NCBI GenBank assembly: GCA_025163595.1
Contig: CP104103.1
Span: 62,001 to 126,000, forward strand
Length of the DNA stretch: 64,000 nt
Direction: 5' to 3'
Source: Phaeobacter sp. G2
GTDB lineage: Bacteria > Pseudomonadota > Alphaproteobacteria > Rhodobacterales > Rhodobacteraceae
The position numbers were made by a program, and so were the translations under genes. Position 1 is the stretch's first letter; the number at the start of each line of letters is the position of its first letter. The notes beneath the pieces are model-generated. The model was not told where the DNA came from, ran no database searches, and saw only the letters and a list, made by a program, of their open reading frames with translations. This document shows positions 36,306-46,900 of this stretch, one piece after another.

Positions 36306-37421
36306 ATGCGCCTTCCGATTCTTCTGTTCGCTGCTGTCAGCCTGCTTTTGTTGCCAGTTGCCTGCGGGCGTTTGCCCGGTGGCGCCCCCGCCAGTGAAGA
36401 GATCATCAAACAATCCTCAGATGTGGATGCGGATTTTGCTCTCTACGCGGTCAACCGGGCCTTTTTGCCAACGGCGGCGCAGTGGCCGTCCACCGGCAAG
36501 CAGGAGCGGCTCAATTGGATCGGGGCCAGCAATGGTGCCAAGACCCAGATCATCCAGCCGGGTGACACACTCACGCTGCGGATCTGGGACAGCAGTGACA
36601 ATTCCCTGCTGACCTCACCGGAACAAAGGGACGTGCAGTTGCAGGATGTACGCGTTGCCGCAAATGGCAGCGTCTTCATGCCCTATGTCGGCAATGTGAA
36701 TGTGCTGGGGCTAACGCCGGATCTGGCCCGCGAGCAATTGCAGGTGGAGCTGGAAGCCATCGTGCCCTCGGCACAGCTGCAACTGGACATGGCCGAGGGG
36801 CGCAACAACTCGGTGGATCTGGTCTCGGGCGTTGCCAGCCCCGGCACCTATCCGATGCCCAATCGCAACTTTTCGGTGATGGGGCTGATCTCCATGGGCG
36901 GTGGCATCAGCGCCAATCTCAACAATCCACAAATTCGCCTGGTGCGCGGCCGCAGCATCTATGGCACCTCGGTGGATGCGCTGCTGAATGATCCAAACAA
37001 GGACAGCCTGCTGCGCGGGGGGGATCGGGTCTTTGTCGAAGAGGATGAGCGCTACTTCCTCTCCTTTGGCGCCACCGGCGAGGAAGATCTGCATATCTTC
37101 AGCAAAGATGAAATGTCGGCGATGGATGCCATGTCGGTGGCCGGCGGGTTTCAGGACAGCCGCGCCGATCCTCAGGGTCTGTTGATCCTGCGCGAATATC
37201 CCCCCTCTGCTATAGCACCCGGAGTGCGGGGGCCGCGCCATACGCGGGTGGTCTTTACCCTGGATCTGACCTCGGCGGATGGGCTGTTTTCCGCCCGCCA
37301 GTTCCAGATCAATCCCGGAGATCTGGTGATGGCAACGGAATCGCCGCTCAATGATGCGCTCACCATCTCCAATATCATCGGCAACTTCTTTGGCGTCTTC
37401 AGCCGCGCTGGCGTTCTGTAA
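36306..37421 (+). CDS. Wza-type polysaccharide export outer-membrane lipoprotein
   Basis: 371 residues from the ATG at 36306 (aagag before it). The lipoprotein signal ends in LLPVAC (Cys at ~20). The Poly_export domain has IQPGDTLTLRIWDSS, then VRVAANGSVFMPYVGNVNV. SLBB-like units follow: VDLVSGVASPGTYPMPNRNF and LLRGGDRVFVEEDERYFLSF. A C-terminal amphipathic segment (ISNIIGNFFGVFSR) could line the outer-membrane pore, as the Wza helix does. It forms the export channel for capsule or exopolysaccharide and should work with the BY-kinase at 60382. Confidence 0.92.
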   Translation: MRLPILLFAAVSLLLLPVACGRLPGGAPASEEIIKQSSDVDADFALYAVNRAFLPTAAQWPSTGKQERLNWIGASNGAKTQIIQPGDTLTLRIWDSSDNSLLTSPEQRDVQLQDVRVAANGSVFMPYVGNVNVLGLTPDLAREQLQVELEAIVPSAQLQLDMAEGRNNSVDLVSGVASPGTYPMPNRNFSVMGLISMGGGISANLNNPQIRLVRGRSIYGTSVDALLNDPNKDSLLRGGDRVFVEEDERYFLSFGATGEEDLHIFSKDEMSAMDAMSVAGGFQDSRADPQGLLILREYPPSAIAPGVRGPRHTRVVFTLDLTSADGLFSARQFQINPGDLVMATESPLNDALTISNIIGNFFGVFSRAGVL

Positions 37422-37667
37422 CCGGGATAGCACCGCCAAAGAGGCTTCTTTGGCGCCAAAACCGCAGGGGGGGGGCGTAACGACCACAGCACAGATGCAA
37501 GAGAGGTAAAAACAACCGCGGGACTCAAAAAAAGCTTAAGATTCTTCGCATTTACCCCTATTCTAACGCAAATGTGTAGAGGGTGTCAGAGATGGTGCCT
37601 TTGTTTGTTCCGATCATATCTAGCTGTTTTTGTTCCACAAAACTGCCCTAGGGCAATGAGGCAACCA

Positions 37668-38105
37668 ATGATGAAAACGATCACGTGTCGCGCCCGTCAG
37701 GCGGGCAGAATTCTGAGCCTGGGGCTTGGTCTCGCCCTGGCCAGTGCCGCAGCGGCGCTGACGGTGGATCCGGTCCAGCAGTATAATTCCAATGCCGTTT
37801 GGTTCGAAAACTGGACCGGTCTGAGCAATGCTACCCTGATTGTGGCCGCCCCCAATGGCAAGGTAACCGAAGTCTTTGCCGCCACCGGTACCCCGGTGTT
37901 TGAGCTGTCCCGCGACCAGGTTCAGGACGGCACCTACCGCTATGAGCTCAAGGCTGCCACGGACGAGCAAGTTGAAATCGTCAATCCCATCGACAATGGC
38001 CGCGGTGAGACCGCCACCACCAGGGGTAAGGGGTTTTACATGAATGGGTCTTTTGTGGTGTCGCGCGGGGTAATCATTACCCCCGAAGAGATCCGCGAAG
38101 ACTGA
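37668..38105 (+). CDS. secreted protein of unknown function in the export locus
   Basis: 145 residues from the ATG at 37668. The signal peptide is AGRILSLGLGLALASAAAAL. The mature part is beta-rich (NSNAVWFENWTGLSNATLIV; DQVQDGTYRYELKAATDEQV) and ends VIITPEEIRED, with no Cys. I do not recognise the family; it looks like a small Ig-like or beta-sandwich domain. It stands 60 bp before the next secreted protein and 246 bp after the wza-like gene, so it may be cotranscribed with the former. Confidence 0.7.
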   Translation: MMKTITCRARQAGRILSLGLGLALASAAAALTVDPVQQYNSNAVWFENWTGLSNATLIVAAPNGKVTEVFAATGTPVFELSRDQVQDGTYRYELKAATDEQVEIVNPIDNGRGETATTRGKGFYMNGSFVVSRGVIITPEEIRED

Positions 38106-38165
38106 CCCTTACGCAGAATAACCGCGACACAGCAGGGGCTGCTTCGCACCGAAGAAAGGATTTTT

Positions 38166-39398
38166 ATGACTTATATGTTCCAGCGCAGCCTGATTGCAGG
38201 CGTTAGCACCCTGGGTCTGATGGCCGGTGTCGCCCAGGCAGATCAGGTCATCTCTGACGACCTGATCGTGCAAAACAGCATCTGTGTCGGCCAGGATTGC
38301 GTCAATGGCGAAAGCTTTGGCTTTGACACCATCCGCCTAAAAGAAAACAACCTGCGGATCCGCGCCATGGATACCTCAAATTCCGGCAGTTTCCCAACCC
38401 GTGACTGGCAGCTGGTCTTCAATGACAGCACAAACGGCGGGCAGGACAGGTTCTCGGTCGAGGATATTGATGGCGGCCGCACCCCCTTTACCATCGAAGC
38501 CTCGGCGCCTTCGCATTCGCTCTATACGGATGACGGCGGCCGCATCGGCCTGGGGACCAGCACTCCAGTGGTCGAGCTGCATGTGGTGGATGGGGATTCC
38601 CCAACCATGCGCCTGGAGCAAGACGGCTCCTCTGGCTTTACCCCCCAGACCTGGGATGTGGCCGGCAACGAGACCAACTTCTTTGTACGCGACGCCACCA
38701 ATGGCAGCCTGATCCCCTTCAAGATCCGCCCCACGGCACCGAACAACTCGATCTATGTCGATACCGATGGCGATATTGGCCTGGGCACCACCAGCCCGGA
38801 TGCAGGGCTGCATATCACCCGCGGCTCGCTGCTTGTGGAACAGGGGGACGGTGGCGCTGGATCGGCGCCCCTGCATGTGCGCCGGTCTGATGGCAGTGCT
38901 ATGATCTTGGTTGAGGAGACCGCTGCGGCCGCGGCTGCCAGACAGCTTCTGAAGCTGCAAAACAACGGCACAGTCTTCATGAGCCTGACCGAAACCGGCA
39001 GCAATTTCACCTGGAACGTGCAACACCAGACGGACAATAGCTTCCGGATTACCAACGGGGCCAACGCCGGCGAAGAATTCCGCCTGGAAAGCAACGGGGA
39101 TTTGCGGATTTCCGGCGGCCTGGTGACCAGCACCGCAGGCAGCTGTACCGGGGTCACGCCCTGTGACCGCGTGTTCGACCCCGAGGTCTATACTGTTGCT
39201 TCGATCGAAGACCATGCCGCCAGTATGTGGGCCAACAAGCATCTGCCAGCGGTCGGAGCAACCCGCCCGGATGAGCCGCTACGGGTAACCAACAAACTCC
39301 TGGCCATGCTGAACGAGCTTGAGCATGCTCATATCTACATCGAGCAACTCAATACCCGGGTGAAGGATCTCGAAATGCAGCTGGCCAAGGCCGAATAA
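38166..39398 (+). CDS. secreted fibre-like protein with tail-fibre repeats and C-terminal coiled coil
   Basis: 410 residues; aaagga precedes the ATG. Signal peptide LIAGVSTLGLMAGVAQA. Two copies of a ~110-residue beta unit end in GIGTTSP-like loops (GRIGLGTSTPVVELHVVDGD; GDIGLGTTSPDAGLHITRGS), as in phage tail fibres and other trimeric shafts. The last ~70 residues read SMWANKHLPAVGATRPDEPL, then a coiled coil (LNELEHAHIYIEQLNTRVKD), a likely trimerisation end. The role is unknown; a surface fibre or matrix protein is inferred. Confidence 0.75.
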   Translation: MTYMFQRSLIAGVSTLGLMAGVAQADQVISDDLIVQNSICVGQDCVNGESFGFDTIRLKENNLRIRAMDTSNSGSFPTRDWQLVFNDSTNGGQDRFSVEDIDGGRTPFTIEASAPSHSLYTDDGGRIGLGTSTPVVELHVVDGDSPTMRLEQDGSSGFTPQTWDVAGNETNFFVRDATNGSLIPFKIRPTAPNNSIYVDTDGDIGLGTTSPDAGLHITRGSLLVEQGDGGAGSAPLHVRRSDGSAMILVEETAAAAAARQLLKLQNNGTVFMSLTETGSNFTWNVQHQTDNSFRITNGANAGEEFRLESNGDLRISGGLVTSTAGSCTGVTPCDRVFDPEVYTVASIEDHAASMWANKHLPAVGATRPDEPLRVTNKLLAMLNELEHAHIYIEQLNTRVKDLEMQLAKAE

Positions 39399-39513
39399 GC
39401 CTCTGGCTCTGTAAACCCGCCTGATATGGCTGCGACAGACTGAAAGTGCACCGCTATCGTGCCTTTTGGTCTGTCTGCGCGCAGATCCGCCTCTAGATGA
39501 AGATCATTAAACC

Positions 39514-40314
39514 ATGCCCTCCAATACCCCCCCCGGCCTGCCTGCATCCGGTCTCTCGGCAACAGGGTCTGAAACAACTCTGGAAGAAGACATCCTGGCC
39601 ACACGGAAAATGGCCCCGGGCGGCGAGAATTACCGAGCCTATGTCGGCCCGCCTCAGCAATATGATTTCATGGGGGCCACCCAGTTCCGCCTAGTCACCT
39701 CTCTGGGGCTGCGCGAAGACCATCATCTGGTGGATATCGGCTGCGGATCTCTCAGGGCAGGGCGGCTTTTACTGCAATATCTGATGCCTGGGCGCTACAC
39801 TGGGATCGAGCCCAATTCATGGCTGTGGCAGACAGCGGTCGCACAGGAGATCGGCCAGGATGTTCTGGACATCAAAGCCCCGCGGTTTTTTGACGAAAGC
39901 GATTTGAGTCTGGCTGGTGTCGCCGATCACAGCAGCGATTTCATCGTGGCCCAGTCGATATATTCCCATGTCGGCCTCGACTTGTTGCAAAGCTCCTTGG
40001 CAGCGGCTTCACGCTGCCTGTCGCAGCAGGGCCAGTTCTTGTTCACGGCCATTCTGGCCGACTGTGCCGGGGCCGCCAATAAGACCAAGGGGAGCGCCTA
40101 TTCCGGATGGCTTTATCCAGAGTGCACCCTGTTTGAGGAAGATGCCATCACAGAGGCCTGCCAGCAGAGCGGCTTGCATGTGCAAAAACTGTCTTGGTAC
40201 CATCCGCGGCAGGTCTGGTTCCGGGCGGTGCGGGATCCTGATATGTGTCTAACAACGCATATGGTTCAACAATTGGGAACCGGCCGCCCCCTGTTCGACA
40301 CTCGGTTCAAATAG
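39514..40314 (+). CDS. class I SAM-dependent methyltransferase
   Basis: 266 residues. Motif I is LVDIGCGSLRAGRLLL, followed by an acidic loop (YTGIEPNSWLW) and SSDFIVAQSIYSHVGLDLL, then LSQQGQFLFTAI. These are the strands of a Rossmann-type methyltransferase. The target is unknown; methylation of a sugar is likely given the context. The ribosome binding site is weak. The next gene starts 33 bp on and may be cotranscribed. Confidence 0.82.
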   Translation: MPSNTPPGLPASGLSATGSETTLEEDILATRKMAPGGENYRAYVGPPQQYDFMGATQFRLVTSLGLREDHHLVDIGCGSLRAGRLLLQYLMPGRYTGIEPNSWLWQTAVAQEIGQDVLDIKAPRFFDESDLSLAGVADHSSDFIVAQSIYSHVGLDLLQSSLAAASRCLSQQGQFLFTAILADCAGAANKTKGSAYSGWLYPECTLFEEDAITEACQQSGLHVQKLSWYHPRQVWFRAVRDPDMCLTTHMVQQLGTGRPLFDTRFK

Positions 40315-40347
40315 ATACCCAAAAATGCGGAATACGGCCAGGATACC

Positions 40348-43300
40348 ATGTTACTGATACGCGCTCTGACCTCTCACAAACCTCTGGTCCTGTCCCTGCT
40401 GATTTTGGGCACGCTGGCCTATCTGTTCTGGACCGGCTCACGCTATCCGGCGCTGAATGAAAAGCTGATGATGTCGGGGGCGATCCAACTTGAGGATCCC
40501 TTGAGCTTTGAGGCAAAATACCCGCTAACCGAGGCCATGAGCATCCCGGAGAGGGTGTTTTATTCCACCCTGAACTGGATCAATACCAATAAGAAGGGGA
40601 TGACATTTGGCATCCTCTTTGCGGCCGCCTTTATGACCACGCTGGGTTATCTGCGCCGCCGCAGCCTCGCGAGCGGCTTTGCCAATTCCGTGCTGGGGCT
40701 GTTTCTGGGCGCGCCGCTGGGGGTCTGCGCCAATTGCGCCGCCCCCATTGGCCGCGGGCTTTATGCCTCGGGGATGCGGGCCGAGACGGCGCTGTCGGCC
40801 ATGGTGGCCTCCCCCACTTTGAACTTTGTGGTGCTGACCATGCTGCTGGCGCTGGTGCCGTTTTATATGGTGGTGATCAAGGTGGCCCTGTCGCTGGTGG
40901 TGATCCTCGCGGTGGTGCCACTGCTCTGCCGCCTGCTGCCAGTTCCGCAGCAGGCAGAGGTCTCTGCCGCCACCGCCTCCGTGCCGCCAAGCTGGAGCGC
41001 CGCCGAACTGGCCGCAGGTGATCTGGAGGCTGGTAATCTGGAGGCGGGCGCCCCCCACCGCGAGGGGCTGATCCGCGCCCTCGGGGAGGTGATCAAGGCC
41101 TATCTGGGCAATCTGTGGTATATCGTGCGGATGACAGTGCCGCTGATGCTGGCGGCGGGGTTTCTGGGCGCGCTGGTGGGCACATTGCTGCCCTCCGAGA
41201 TGATTACCACCTTGCCCTTTGGCCTCGGTATCCTGCTGCTGGTCGCCCTGGTGGGGCTGTTCATGCCGGTGCCGATTGGCTTTGACGTGGTGATGTGCGG
41301 GGTGTTGATCGCCAGCGGGCTGGCGCAGGGCTATGTCATGGCACTACTGATGACCCTGGGCAGTTTTTCGATCTATTCCTTCTTTATTATCAATCAGATG
41401 CTGGGGCTGCGCATCGCTGCCCTGCTGGGAGCGGCAATTGCCAGCCTTGGCATTCTGGCCGGCCTCGGGGCGCAGAGCTATCACAATTGGCAAAGCCAGC
41501 GCGCCCTGGAGATGCTGTTGCAAAGCGCGGCGCCACAGGCGGTTCAGCCCGCCGCCACAGCCAACCCGTCTGCCGGCCTGTCAGACGGCCTGTTCTGGAG
41601 CGCCGCCCAGGCGGCAACCCTGGATGCGGATCCGCTGCTGCAGGTGACCAGTGCGGATACCAGTGCAGATGCCAGTGCGATCCAGATCACCACCACGCCC
41701 TTTGCACCGCGCTCAGCCGCCGCCGAAACCCTGTTCACCCGCGCCGAGGCCCGTGAATTTGGCATTGATAAACCGCTGGAATTCTCCATGCGCGATATGT
41801 GGCCGCCCTTCTGGGAGGGGCGCAGCCTGTCTTCGGGCGATATCGACGGCGATGGCGACATCGACCTGGCGGTGGCCTCCACCGAGGCGGGGCTTTATCT
41901 GTATAGCAACGATGGCCAGGGGCAGTTTTCCCGGGTGGATCTGGATCTTGGACCGCTGGCGGACCTGCAGGTGTTTAATGCGGTGCTGGTGGATATCGAC
42001 AATGACGGCTGGCTGGATCTGTTCCTGGCCAGCTACCTCAAGGGCAATTTCTGGTGGCGCAACCATGGCGGTGCCTTTGGCGCCACGCCGCTCAGCCCGG
42101 TGCAAAACCAGGCCGAGACACCGCTCTCCATGGCGCTGAGCTTTGCTGATCTGGACGGCGATGGCTATCTGGACCTGGGGCTCGGCAACTGGGCGGCGGG
42201 CTGGTACCGGCGCATTCCGGGCGAGGAGTCGCGCAACCGGGTGGTGTTTAACCCCGATGGCGCCCTGAGCGGCCAGAGCTTTCACGAGTTGCCCGGTATT
42301 CCCGGCGAGACCCTGTCGCTGTTGTTCAGCGATTTTGACGGCGACGGCGCCCAGGATCTGATTGTCGGCAATGATTTTGACATCCCCGATTACTTTTATC
42401 GCGGCGATGGCCAGGGCGGTTTGCAGATGGTGACCCAGCCCGAGGGGCTGATCCCCCACACCACCACCACCACCATGGCGGTCAAGGTGGCGGATCTATT
42501 CAATGACACCCGCCCCGAGATCTATCTGGCACAGATCGCCGGTCGCTCCTCCGGGGTCTCCGAGCGGTTGAAGATGCAGCCGCTGGCGCTCTATTGCGAT
42601 GCCATTCAGGACGCTCAGGCCCGGGCCACCTGCCAGCAGAACATGGCGATCAAGGAGTGGTATAAATCCGGCAACCGTTTTGATCCCTCTTATGCCGGGC
42701 GCTGCCAGACCCTGGCCGAGCGCAACCGCGACGTGTGCAAGGCGATGCTGATCAAGGATCTGGCCATTCAAAAGCGCGACGCCAGCCTCTGTACGCTGAT
42801 CCCGGCGCCGCAGGTGGTGCCGCGGGCCTATTGTGATCTGCATTTCAAGCCCAGCCGCCAGCCCCTGGCGGAAGAAATCGCTCTCAGCCATCCGCAGATC
42901 CTGCGGGCCAATGTGCTGCTGGACTGGCAGGGCACGGCCTATGCGGATACGGCGGCGGCCCATGGGCTGGAGGTGGGCGGCTGGAGCTGGGACACCAAGG
43001 TGGCGGATTTTGACCAGGACGGCTGGCAGGATCTCTATATTGTCAATGGCACCTGGGTCCCCAATGAGGTCTCACCTTCCAATCTGTTCTTTCACAACAC
43101 GGGCGACGGCAGCTTCCGCGAGGCCTCGGCCGAGATGGGGCTGGAGGATTACCTGATGACCGCCGCTGCCACCCAGTTTGATATGGATGGCGATGGCGAT
43201 CTCGATTTGCTGGCGCATCCGGTCAATGGCCCGCTGACCCTGTGGCGCAACAATGGCCAGCAGCCCGGGCTGGTGGTGCAGCTGGAAGATCACCGTGGCA

Positions 43301-43554
43301 ACCGCGCCGCCATTGGCGCCCGTGTCACCCTGGAAATGGCGCCTGGATCCGCAATGGGCGCCACCCAGACCCGCGAGATCCAGCTGGGCGGCGGTTTCAT
43401 GAGCTTTGATGCGGCGCGCGTCCATTTTGGTCTCGGCCAGAGCGGCGCCGCCCAGGGGCTGCGCATCCGTTGGCCCGATGGGGAAGAGACCCATCTGCAG
43501 GGGCCTCTGGTGCCGGGACAGCTCTATCATATTCGCCGCCAGTCGGCGCAGTGA
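40348..43554 (+). CDS. permease fused to FG-GAP/VCBS repeats and an ASPIC/UnbV domain
   Basis: 1068 residues. Residues ~10-370 hold about eight to nine TM segments of a DUF318/ArsP-like permease, with GAPLGVCANCAAPIGRGLYA (Cys126, Cys129) and a second half FGLGILLLVALVGLFMPVPI. After a ~90-residue linker come FG-GAP calcium loops: DIDGDGDIDLAV, DIDNDGWLDLFL, DLDGDGYLDLGL, DFDGDGAQDLIV, DFDQDGWQDLYI, DMDGDGDLDLLA. Inserted at ~750-835 is a Cys-rich helical segment with six cysteines (LYCDAIQD, ATCQQ, GRCQT, DVCKA, SLCTL, AYCDL). The end is an ASPIC/UnbV domain (LGGGFMSFDAARVHFGLG). The permease likely sits in the inner membrane with a big calcium-binding propeller in the periplasm. Substrate unknown. 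Confidence 0.88.
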   Translation: MLLIRALTSHKPLVLSLLILGTLAYLFWTGSRYPALNEKLMMSGAIQLEDPLSFEAKYPLTEAMSIPERVFYSTLNWINTNKKGMTFGILFAAAFMTTLGYLRRRSLASGFANSVLGLFLGAPLGVCANCAAPIGRGLYASGMRAETALSAMVASPTLNFVVLTMLLALVPFYMVVIKVALSLVVILAVVPLLCRLLPVPQQAEVSAATASVPPSWSAAELAAGDLEAGNLEAGAPHREGLIRALGEVIKAYLGNLWYIVRMTVPLMLAAGFLGALVGTLLPSEMITTLPFGLGILLLVALVGLFMPVPIGFDVVMCGVLIASGLAQGYVMALLMTLGSFSIYSFFIINQMLGLRIAALLGAAIASLGILAGLGAQSYHNWQSQRALEMLLQSAAPQAVQPAATANPSAGLSDGLFWSAAQAATLDADPLLQVTSADTSADASAIQITTTPFAPRSAAAETLFTRAEAREFGIDKPLEFSMRDMWPPFWEGRSLSSGDIDGDGDIDLAVASTEAGLYLYSNDGQGQFSRVDLDLGPLADLQVFNAVLVDIDNDGWLDLFLASYLKGNFWWRNHGGAFGATPLSPVQNQAETPLSMALSFADLDGDGYLDLGLGNWAAGWYRRIPGEESRNRVVFNPDGALSGQSFHELPGIPGETLSLLFSDFDGDGAQDLIVGNDFDIPDYFYRGDGQGGLQMVTQPEGLIPHTTTTTMAVKVADLFNDTRPEIYLAQIAGRSSGVSERLKMQPLALYCDAIQDAQARATCQQNMAIKEWYKSGNRFDPSYAGRCQTLAERNRDVCKAMLIKDLAIQKRDASLCTLIPAPQVVPRAYCDLHFKPSRQPLAEEIALSHPQILRANVLLDWQGTAYADTAAAHGLEVGGWSWDTKVADFDQDGWQDLYIVNGTWVPNEVSPSNLFFHNTGDGSFREASAEMGLEDYLMTAAATQFDMDGDGDLDLLAHPVNGPLTLWRNNGQQPGLVVQLEDHRGNRAAIGARVTLEMAPGSAMGATQTREIQLGGGFMSFDAARVHFGLGQSGAAQGLRIRWPDGEETHLQGPLVPGQLYHIRRQSAQ

Positions 43555-43930
43555 GGCAGCAAAACCTGCAGGGGACCAAGGGAATCACATCAAAAAGCCG
43601 GATCTAAACCCCCCGGGTCAAAAAAACCGTCAAAGAGCAGGGTTGCGGCATTTTTTCCGCTCTTGGGTGGCTGTCTGAAGATCGCTCTGAGGCGGCACCC
43701 TGTGTGTTTCTTTATGTGTATTCCGTGCGTATATCACGCAACCCCAGCGGTTGCCGGGGCGGCCATCAGCGGAAACTGGCCAATCTGCGACAGTTGTCGA
43801 AAATCTTTATCTTTTAAAAATGTGTCATTGCTGCGCGGCGCATCAAAGCTCTACGCTACCGCGAGCCTGTAAGCTGCCGCGCATGGGTTTGTTCGCATTT
43901 TGAAGACCTCTCATATTTCCGGGATAGCCC
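43555..43930. other. intergenic region before the giant autotransporter gene
   Basis: 376 bp without a convincing gene. It is AT-richer than the surroundings at 43690-43860 (for example cgaaaatctttatcttttaa), fitting a promoter for the adhesin gene. No terminator with a T tract was found after the permease fusion gene. Confidence 0.35.
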
Positions 43931-46900
43931 ATGACCGATCTGCTGCGCCGTGTTTCACATCTGCTCCTTGCCAGTTTCCTGTTGCTGCCCGGCCTGGTTC
44001 AGGCGCAGTCCGCCCCCAGCTTTTCGGCGGTGTTTTCACCCGATTCGATCACCAGCGGCAACAATAGCACCCTGACCCTGACCATCACCGAGATCTCGGG
44101 TCTTCCCGCCAGCGATCTGACCGTCAGCGCCGCCCTGCCCGCCGGTGTGACCGTGACTGGCGGCAGCCAGTCCAACACCTGTAACGGCACGTTCACGGCA
44201 GTCTCGGGCAGCAGCAGCCTGAGCCTGAGTGAGGGACGTCTGGGCGCCAGCCAAAGCTGTGTTATGACCCTGCCGGTGACCTCCAGCACGGTGGCCACGC
44301 ATACGCTGGTCACCGGGGATCTGACCTCCTCGTTGGGCAATAGCGGCACCGCCACGGATGATCTGACCGTCACCCTGCCAACCCCTGTGTTTTCCCATAG
44401 TTTTGCGCCCAGCACCGTCAATCCTGGGGATATCAGCACCCTCACCTATACCATCGACAACAGTGCCGGCGCGCTCGATATCTTTTCGTCCAGTTTTGAC
44501 GAAACACTGCCAAGCGGGCTGGCGCTGACCACCCCGGCCTCTGTTGTCAACAATTGCGGCGGCAGCATTCAGGTCACCTCTGGTGGCAATAATGTCGATG
44601 TCGATAGTGTCAGTCTCGCAGCCGGGGCCAGCTGTACGATCACTGTCGATGTCGAGGCCCTGAGCCTGGGCGACCAGGTTACCAGCAGCACTCTGTTTTC
44701 GACCTTCTCCAACTTCTCCAACAGCCAGGTCATCGGCACTGGCACTCTGGTGGTCGAGGCCGCAGCCTCCAACCCGATCAATTTCTCCAAAAGATTCTCA
44801 GTGACCCAGGTGGGCCTGTCGCAGAATGTGACCCTCAGCTTTACCCTGCAAAACACCAACCGCGATGACGCGGCCACCAATATCACCTTCACGGATGATC
44901 TGGATGCCATGCTGTCGGGGCTGACGGCCACCAGCCTGCCCGCCAGTGGCTTTTGTGGCGCGGGCTCCACGATCAGTGGTTCCAGCAGCCTGACAATTTC
45001 TGGCGCGACGCTGGCCGCCGGGGACAGCTGCAACTTTGATGTCACCCTGCTGACGCCCGCCGGGGCAGCCACCGGGGATTACACCAATACCACCAGCACC
45101 CTGAGCGCCGATATCGGCGGCAGCCCCTATAGCGGCACTGCGGCCCAGGCGAATCTGCGGGTGCTGGGCGATGGTGGCCAGGGCGCGGTGCTGAGCAAGT
45201 CCTTCATCAACAATCCGACGACCCCCGGCACGAACGCGACCCTGCGCTATACGGTGAGCAACCCCAATGCCAGCTTTGCCCTCAGTGACATCGCCTTCAG
45301 CGACGTCATCAGCGATATCACCGGTGCCGCTGATGTGACCATCGACACCCTGCCCTCGACCGGCTCTTGCGGGGTCGGCAGCAACTTTTTCCAGAGCGTT
45401 CCCTCAGCCGATAGTTTTGCTTTCAACCTGTCAGGCGGCGTAATCGCGGCTGGCAGCAGCTGCGTCTTCGATCTGCTGCTCGACGTTGAGACCACAGCCA
45501 CCCCAGGGAGCTACAGCTCCACCAGTGGCGATGTGATCTCCACCGTCAATGGCGGATCGGTTATCACCCTGGGCGCCAGCGATACTCTGCAGGTGGCGGG
45601 TGGCGCCAATCTCACCTTTACCCAGGTCTTCAGCGAAGACCGTGTGGGAGCGGGAGATACCGCAACCTTGACCTTTACCATCACCAGCGCGGCGGAATCC
45701 CCCTCCACCGCCACCGGTCTGACCTTCAGCAATGACCTGAGCACCTTCCTGTCCGGGGCCACCTTTGGCATCACCAGCAACAGCTGTGGCGGCAGTGCCG
45801 CCTTGTCTGCCGGCGATACCCTGCTGAGCTACAGTGGCGGCTCCCTGGCCCCCGGAGACAGCTGCACCGTGGTGACCGCCGTGTCGATCCCCGGCGGCAG
45901 CAGCAATGGCACCTATGCCAGCACCAGCAGCACCTTGACCGGCATGGCCGGCGGCGAGGCTCTGGTGGTGCCGCTCAGCAGCGATGACCTGCAGGTGCTG
46001 GAAGGCGCGCCTCTGGAAGTCTCCAAGAGCCTTGCTCCCAGCGCCGCCCTGCCTGGTGAAACCATCACCCTGACCTATACGCTGACCAATCCGGATCCGA
46101 CCCTGGGCTATACTTCGGTGTTTTTCACCGAGTCCTACTCCTCTGCCCTGTCCTCGCTGGCCATTGTTCCGGCCTCGCTGCCCGCCGGAGGGTTCTGTGG
46201 CGGCAGCAGCAGCGCCAGCGGTACGACCTTTGGCATTTTTTCGGGGATCGAAGTCCCGGCCAATGGCAGCTGCGTCTTTTCCGTTGATCTGCTGGTGCCC
46301 GCCGGGGCCTCGGATGGGGCTTATGCCTTGATCAGTTCCAATGTCACCGGCTCGCTGAACGGCACCTCCGTGACCCTGCCGACCATGAACGACACGCTGA
46401 CAGTGCAAGGCGCGGCGCTCTCGCTGGTCAAATCCTATGCCAGCACCCCAACCGCCCCCGGTGATACGGTCACCGCAGAATATACCCTCACCAATCTGAG
46501 CAGCACCCATGCCATCGACAGTATTATCTTTAGCGATGATCTGGATGCGCAACTCTCTGGCTTGACCTCCAGTGCCGGCGCTCTGTCGGATATCTGCGGC
46601 ACAGGCTCTGCCCTCAGCGGCAGCTCGACCCTCAGCTTTAGCGGTGGCACTCTGGCGGCGGGAGCCAGCTGTAGTTTTGATGTCACCCAACTGGTTCCAG
46701 GTGGCGCCAGTGCTGCGACCTATGCCGGCACCCCCGGCACGCCCAGCGGTCAGAGCTCTGGCCTGGCCGTTGGTGGCTCTGCAATACCGGCCAATCTCAC
46801 GGTCTCCAGCACCTCCCTGCCCAGCTTCAGCAAGAGCTTTACCGATCCGGCCCTGGCGGCAGGCGGCAGCACCACGCTGACCTATGTGATCACCAATACC

